Positions 58,425 to 64,000 of a stretch of DNA of 64,000 nucleotides are shown here, in pieces (positions within the stretch are counted from its first letter, which is position 1; the number at the start of each line of letters is the position of its first letter). The position numbers and the translations under genes were made by a program. Source of the DNA: Harmothoe impar. Its lineage: Eukaryota; Annelida; Polychaeta; Phyllodocida; Polynoidae. Under the pieces are notes generated by a model. That model ran no database searches and was not told the origin of the DNA. It saw only the letters and a list, made by a program, of their open reading frames with translations. Where the stretch lies: positions 63,589,773-63,653,772 of the forward strand of contig OX381707.1 in assembly GCA_947462335.1 (NCBI GenBank), read 5' to 3'.

Positions 58425-60072
58425 ATACTACAATATATTGATACAAACATTTCTGTTATCTTGGCAATAATGTAGAGACACAATGGGGTGATAAGATATT
58501 AACAGTAGGAATGGAAACTGGCTGGTGTCTCCATCACGATGTTTAGGGTCTTCAGACTCTGAATTGAAATGCAGCAACACACCCTGGGACTGGACAATAG
58601 CCTAATGCCTAAATTGTGCCTCTATTGATATCTTTTCACCAAGGGTACCACATTTAGGAAACCCATCTAGGGCTTTCTTGAGGTGAACTGTTGGACTCTG
58701 GAGGAAACCAGTTTGTGTGGCTTTCACTAGAGGATTGACTGCTTGAAGATCCTGGTGGAAGAGTTTAGCACTAACTGAATAGGAGCTGACTTCAGGGAGA
58801 CTCACTTAGATGGTAGCTCAAATAGAATCTTTTAATTTTTCATTTACCCAACCCGTTAAACCATTTCTGGAGTGAGGGAACCTCAAAGGAATAATATAGA
58901 TTTGCTGGTCATTATGGCATAGACAACATGCCAAGATACCATTGAATGACATCAATACAAACCATTGTTCCATGCAATGTCACAAAGTTCACCCAACTCA
59001 TCCACTAGCAAAGACGTCTTGGCCAATAGCGTAATTCAATCACCAACATTGTAACTCAACAGCATCTAAAATCATTCTACTCTAGATCTGTAATGGCCCT
59101 CATGTGAGGCATATACATCACCACTGCTTATTACATGTACCCTCATACAACTTTAAAATGACATCTTCACATATCAGCTATAAGCTCTGATTATGGCACT
59201 ACACTGGCTAAACAGTGACCTGGCGATAACAATGCAAATTGGCAATATATATAATGATGAAATTCGAATATTCGCTACACACAGAGAATATGCTACATAA
59301 GCATTTCAGTAAATTGTCCATATTGGTCATCTTTCAAATATATTTCAATCAACCATTAAAAACTGTTATCACTAATTGCCGATTTTGTCAGTAATATACT
59401 CCATCACATGATAACAAAAAGACTAGTATTTAAACTGAATAAATTGAAGATTACATACATTAATCATAGTTATAAAGACAGCGGGAATGTCCTTATTTAA
59501 TCATCAGGTGGCACTAATCAATTTCCAGATCATTTCTCATGTGCCTCTTGATTAGGTTGCATGTTACAGCACCCTCCCCCTCCTAGATTAATTGCTCTTA
59601 CTATAACATCAGTCTTCACTGATAATGAAGCTATGAGTAGGTATCCTTCTCTTGTAGCTGATGATGGTTCATTATTGTTGCGACTTTAATTAACCCAGAC
59701 CCATTACTACTGCTTCCAATTAATTCTCAGTTGAGAGATTCAATTTATTTAGTTACTGATGAAGCTGTGATTATAACATACTGCATACCGTCATGTTTAA
59801 GCGCCAGGTATTGAATGAGCACTGGTCTTCTATAAGCACCAGGGGTGTGGGGGTCTTTAAATAACTCTTAAGCACTAAAAATTAATCTTGAATAAGTGCC
59901 TGCCTTGTATAAGCGCCGGGGGTACACAGCCCTCCAAAGTTATAAGCGCTGGGATGCTTAAACATGACGGTACGGTAAATGAAACCTAAATACACTGTTA
60001 ATCTATAGCACATGACAGAAATCCGTTTGCCTGTAATAATATAAAAATGGTTGTTGACCATAATGTTTTTAT
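58425..60072. repeat. Paralogous block III, second part
   Basis: Resumes colinearity with block II (35315 onward) and block I (26790 onward) after LINE 2. It ends where LINE 3 begins. Its right portion, from 58673, is also the left copy of the recent tandem duplication. It contains the 183-bp TA-flanked MITE at 59788-59970 that block II lacks. Confidence 0.7.
59788..59970. mobile_element. 183-bp TA-flanked MITE, left copy
   Basis: CCGTCATGTTTAAGCGCC at the left tip and its inverted near-complement (GGCGCT-like, then AAACATGACGG) at the right, with TA on both sides. Interior words TATAAGCGC/GCGCTTATA-like repeat the theme. The duplicated counterpart is at 61868-62050. Block II is unoccupied at about 42503-42515. 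Confidence 0.75.
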
Positions 60073-60672
60073 AAGTTGAAGTTGAAAAATATTTTTATTT
60101 GGCTATAAATCATTACAAAAGTAGGATGATCTTCATAATATAGCCAACAGGAGGCATATAAAGGATACAGAGATGTATATTCCACACATTATCATATACA
60201 GATTAGGTCTCTCACATAGAGTATAGAGGGTACAGGTGGTTTCCACGAGCATAACGTATAACATTGGTCTACAAAGCTAACAGTCCGTGGATATCAACCA
60301 TTCTTTAATTCATTATATGTTTCAGACAACATGATAACACGTATAGACAATGATGATAGACAATAGGGGTACTATAACAATGCTATCCCTTTTTTAACTC
60401 TTCCAGACTGTCCAGTTTCTGTACCGTGTGATCAAGTGAAGTCCACACTGCTGCTCCAAAGTACAGAGGACTAGAGCGATAATTTTGTTGTTGGCCCTCA
60501 AGGCCCTAATAGGCTGTATCACATTATCAGCTTTTCTAGCCCACATGTGCATAAAAGTTCTCAATCTATATGTGCCTCTGTTACTCAGTTTTCGTACATT
60601 GCAAAGGGTATGGAGATCCCTGGTTCTGATATCAAGTGGGTGCTTAATGCCCTTACTTAGCCTTAGGTTCTT
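60073..60672 (-). pseudogene. LINE 3, truncated duplicate of the 3' end
   Basis: 3' UTR and C-terminal coding remnant of LINE 3, ending at the duplication junction (60670-60672). The 34-bp deletion at about 60480 shifts the frame. The tail has two AAGTTG units on the plus strand (60073-60084), against three hexamers in the other copy. It is a by-product of the tandem duplication, not an independent insertion. Confidence 0.85.
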
Positions 60673-62797
60673 TCTTGAGGTGAACTGTTGGACTCTGGAG
60701 GAAACCAGTTTGTGTGGCTTTCACTAGAGGATTGACTGCTTGAAGATCCTGGTGGAAGAGTTTAGCACTAACTGAATAGAAGCTGACTTAAGGGAGACTC
60801 ACTTAGATGGTAGCTCAAATAGAATCTTTTAATTTTTCATTTACCCAACCCGGTAAACCATTTCTGGAGTGAGGGAACCTCAAAGGAATAATCTGGATTT
60901 GCTGGTCATTATGGCATAGACAACATGCCAAGATACCATTGAATGACATCAATACAAACCATTGTTCCATGCAATGTCACAAAGTTCACCCAACTCATCC
61001 ACTAGCAAAGACGTCTTGGCTAATAGCGTAATTCAATCACCAACATTGTAACTCAACAGCATCTAAAATCATTCTACTCTAGATCTGTAATGGCCCTCAT
61101 GTGAGGCATATACATCACCACTGCTTATTACATGTACCCTCATACAACTTAAAGATGCTATCTTCACATATCAGCTATAAAGACGACCCCTGCGGAAATG
61201 AAGTGTTTCCCATCTTCACTTCTTGAAGTTATCAGTCTGCCTATAGGCATTGATTGATCCTGTGCTCTGATTATGGCACTACACTGGCTAAACAGTGACC
61301 TGGTGATAACAATGAAAATTGGCGATATATATAATGTTGAAATTCGAATATTTACTACACGCAGAGAATATGCTACATAAGCATTTCAGTAAATTGTCCA
61401 TATTGGTCATCTTTCAAATATATTTCAATCAACCATTAAAAACTGTTATCACTAATCACCGATTTTGTCAGTAATATACTCCATCACATGATAACAAAAA
61501 GACTAGTATTTAAACTGAATAAATTGAAGATTACATACATTAATCATAGTTATCAAGACAGCGGGAATGTCCTTATTTAATCATCAGGTGGCACTAATCA
61601 ATTTCCAGATCATTTCTCATGTGCCTCTTGATTAGGTTGCATGTTACAGCACCCTCCCCCTCCTAGATTAATTGCTCTTACTATAACATCAGTCTTCACT
61701 GATAATGAAGCTATGAGTAGGTATCCTTCTCTGGTAGCTGATGATGGTTCATTATTGTTGCGACTTTAATTAACCCAGACCCATTACTACTGCTTCCAAT
61801 TAATTCTCAGTTGAGAGATTCAATTTATTTAGTTACTGATGAAGCTGTGATTATAACATACTGCATACCGTCATGTTTAAGCGCCAGGTATTGAATGAGC
61901 ACTGGTCTTCTATAAGCACCAGGGGTGTGGGGGTCTTTAAATAACTCTTAAGCACTAAAAATTAATCTTGAATAAGTGCCTGCCTTGTATAAGCGCCGGG
62001 GGTACACAGCCCTCCAAAGTTATAAGCGCTGGGATGCTTAAACACGACAGTACGGTACATGAAACCTAAATACACTGCTAATCTATAGCCCATGACAGAA
62101 AGCCGTCTGCCTGTAATCATATAAAAATGGTTGTTCACCATAATGTTTTTATAAGTTGAAGTTGCAGTTGAGAAATATTTTTATTTGGCTATAAATCATT
62201 ACAAAAGTAGGATGATCTTCATAATATAGCCAACAGGAGGCATATAAAGGATACAGAGATGTATATTCCACACATTATCATTATACAGATTAGGTCTCTC
62301 ACATAGAGTATAGAGGGTATCACAGGTGGTTTCCATGAGCATAAAGTATAACATTGGTCTACAAAGCTAACAATCCGTGGATATCAACCATTCTTTAATT
62401 CATTATATGTTTCAGACAACATGATAACACATATAAACAATGATGATAGACAATAGGGGTACTATAACAATGCTATCCCTTTTTTGAACTTTTCCAGACT
62501 GTCCAGTTTCTGTACCATGTGATCAAGGGAAGTCCACACTGTTGCTCCACAGTACAGAGGACTAGAGCGATAGGACTCCAGGATTGGTCTACTAATTTTA
62601 ATTTTAATCTTGTTGTTGGCCCTCAAGGTCCTAATATGCTGTATCACATTATCAGCTTTTCTAGCCCATGTGTATATAAAAGTTCTCAATCTATATGACC
62701 GTCTGTTACTCAGTTTTCGTACATTGCAAAGGGTATGGAGATCCCTGGTTCTGATATCAAGTGGGTGCTTGATGCCCTTACTTAGCCTTAGGTTCTT
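60670..62797. repeat. Recent tandem duplication, right copy
   Basis: Head-to-tail copy of 58673-60672. The junction reads TAGGTTC TTT CTTGAGG. It follows LINE 3 through 60672 (62795-62797 in the intact LINE) and the left flank from 60670 (58673-58675), sharing only CTT. This right copy continues into the rest of LINE 3. Confidence 0.92.
61868..62050. mobile_element. 183-bp TA-flanked MITE, right copy
   Basis: Duplicate of 59788-59970 carried by the tandem duplication, with a few substitutions at the right tip (AACACGACAG). TA on both sides at 61866-61867 and 62051-62052. Confidence 0.75.
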
Positions 62798-63712
62798 ATT
62801 CTGTATCGTTTGCAGTTTTCGTACTGCCGTAACCGGTGCACCACCCAATACAGAGTCACAGTAATCAAATACTGGTAGAGACATAGTCTTAAAGATGGTT
62901 AGACACAGAGCATCATCTATATCAGATCTCAACGTACATAGCTGTAGAAAGCGAGAGTATGCCATTGAATTAACTTTCTTACATTGAAGTCCAAAATCTA
63001 GATTGAAGTCAATAATGACTCCAAGGTAATTGAAATGCTGTACACATTGAAGGATGTTTCCCCCGAGACTCAGTGTGCAGTCAGTAAGATCCGGGCGGTA
63101 CCTCCTTGGGTAGCACCACAACACCTTTGTCTTACTTACATTCACAGTTAGCATGTTGGAGTAGCACCAGTTAAAAATATTGTCTAAATCAGCCTGCATT
63201 AACGCTTTCATTATATTGACATCTTTACCACTGATGACTACAGCTAAACCATCTGCATAGAGAAAATACTTGGCATGTTTTATACATCTAACTACATCGT
63301 TTATATATATTACAAAAAGTAAGGGTCCCAACACAGAACCCTGGGGGACCCCGCAAGAGGCTTCCTTACATTCAGATAACTTATTATTTGCCCTAGTTCT
63401 TTGTTTTCGACCAGATAAATAGTCACACAGCCATGCTATAGAACTGACATCACATTCAATTTTAGCTAATTTACCTAATAGAATCATAATGGTTTACAGT
63501 GTTGAATGCTTTTCTTAGGTCCAAAAACATGATAACAGAATATTCACTCTTCTTGCATGCTTCATATAAGGCTTGTATTAATCTAAAGGTGGCATCTGTT
63601 GTAGAGCGCCCTGGCATAAACCCAAATTGATTACTGTCAATAATTTCATTTCTCATTAAGTAGAGCATTAATTGTTGGTGGGAAATTTTCTCTATTAATT
63701 TACTAAACATAC
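62153..63712 (-). mobile_element. LINE 3, 5'-truncated
   Basis: Minus strand: RT coding from about 63710, stop at 62462, a 3' UTR of about 290 bp with an AATAAA-type signal near 62180, and a hexamer tail (on the plus strand AAGTTG AAGTTG CAGTTG, 62153-62170). The homology starts inside the reverse transcriptase, where an in-frame stop lies just upstream, so endonuclease and ORF1 are missing. The remaining 63713-64000 shows nothing I recognise. Confidence 0.8.
62462..63710 (-). pseudogene. LINE 3 reverse transcriptase, frameshifted and YADG
   Basis: Two overlapping frames. 63471-63710 encodes 79 residues including NQFGFMPGRSTTDA and motif A FLDLRKAFN. 62462-63487 encodes 341 residues including LSGRKQ, CGVPQGSVLGPLLF, a C-terminal palm and YRSSPLYCGATVW. 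The shift is at about 63480-63490, between NTVNH and ILLGKL. Motif C reads YADG (77-80 of the longer part): the second catalytic aspartate is glycine, a single A-to-G change in the codon. In motif A the usual KAFD is KAFN. It is inactive both by frame and by active site. It is a different family from LINE 1 and LINE 2, judging by sequence and tail. Confidence 0.9.
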
Positions 63713-64000
63713 ACTTGCACTATCAGACTATGGAAGCTTAATCAAGATAATGAATATACCAAGCACTGAGGATATTCAGTATTATTTTGGTGATCTATTT
63801 TCAGAACAGATCACATGCGCTCAAGCTTGTGAGGGATATTATTATATAATTGTTCATCGCACAGGATCAGGTCTGTAGGAATGTTTGTGTACGAAATAAA
63901 TAGATTCTAATGTAATGTCACTGAAAAAATATCTTTGGGGAATGAAATATGTTGAAATGGGAGCAGAGCCCAACGTGGGCACCTCATGCAGCCACCGATC

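Larger units (their letters stand above)
58673..60672. repeat. Recent tandem duplication, left copy
   Basis: 2.0 kb nearly identical to 60670-62797. It contains block III sequence, a MITE and the 3' end of LINE 3. Relative to the right copy it has lost about 83 bp near 59189 and 34 bp near 60480. The lost 83 bp has a counterpart in block II and the lost 34 bp is coding in the right copy, so both are deletions here, not insertions there. Confidence 0.92.

Overview
This window looks like gene-poor, AT-rich DNA from the nuclear genome of an invertebrate animal, probably marine. The evidence is three different endonuclease/reverse-transcriptase LINE fragments, many short inverted-repeat DNA transposons (MITEs), long foldback-like inverted repeats, minisatellites, and no operons or bacterial gene spacing. 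I could not identify the species. I recognise no host protein-coding gene, rRNA, tRNA or CRISPR array. The only substantial coding regions belong to LINE retrotransposons. All comparisons were made by eye within the window; no database was searched.

Layout. 0.7-3.8 kb: a 5'-truncated LINE with an open reverse-transcriptase frame, lying inside a larger inverted-terminal-repeat unit. 4-24 kb: a dense set of non-autonomous DNA elements. It includes two long-TIR copies (4.0-4.9 and 15.8-16.4 kb), a piggyBac-like MITE at 5.8 kb, a 1.0 kb insert between 86-bp direct repeats at 10.2-11.4 kb, a GGGGTGTTTCACAAG-ended element at 11.8 kb, two copies of a family with 4-bp target duplications (12.9 and 14.2 kb, the first carrying another element inside it), a 6-bp-TSD MITE at 18.7 kb, and two CACTGCAT-ended copies at 19.8 and 20.6 kb. 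28.6-29.45 kb: a PIF/Harbinger-like element holding six copies of its terminal motif.

24.7-62 kb: the organising feature is a set of diverged, colinear paralogous blocks, here called I (24.7-28.3 kb), II (30.6-42.6 kb) and III (47.2-60.0 kb). Because II and III are copies of one ancestral sequence, several mobile elements can be seen as filled in one block and empty in the other. These are a 72-bp TTAA element and a 3.66-kb TAA-flanked inverted-repeat element in II, and two TA-flanked MITEs in III. A 3.7-kb foldback-like inverted repeat with minisatellite arms (43.4-47.2 kb) separates II and III and carries a probable solo LTR near its middle. Block III is split by a nearly complete LINE (51.8-55.7 kb, minus strand) whose 970-residue endonuclease/reverse-transcriptase frame is intact, and by a 1,025-bp element with 7-bp target duplications at 50.1-51.1 kb.

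58.67-62.80 kb: a recent tandem duplication of about 2 kb, with a CTT microhomology at the junction, copied the 3' end of a third LINE together with its flank. That LINE continues to 63.7 kb on the minus strand as a pseudogene, with a frameshift and a YADD-to-YADG change. Palindromes resembling RFX X-boxes (GTTGCYNRGCAAC) recur in several of the repeat families.
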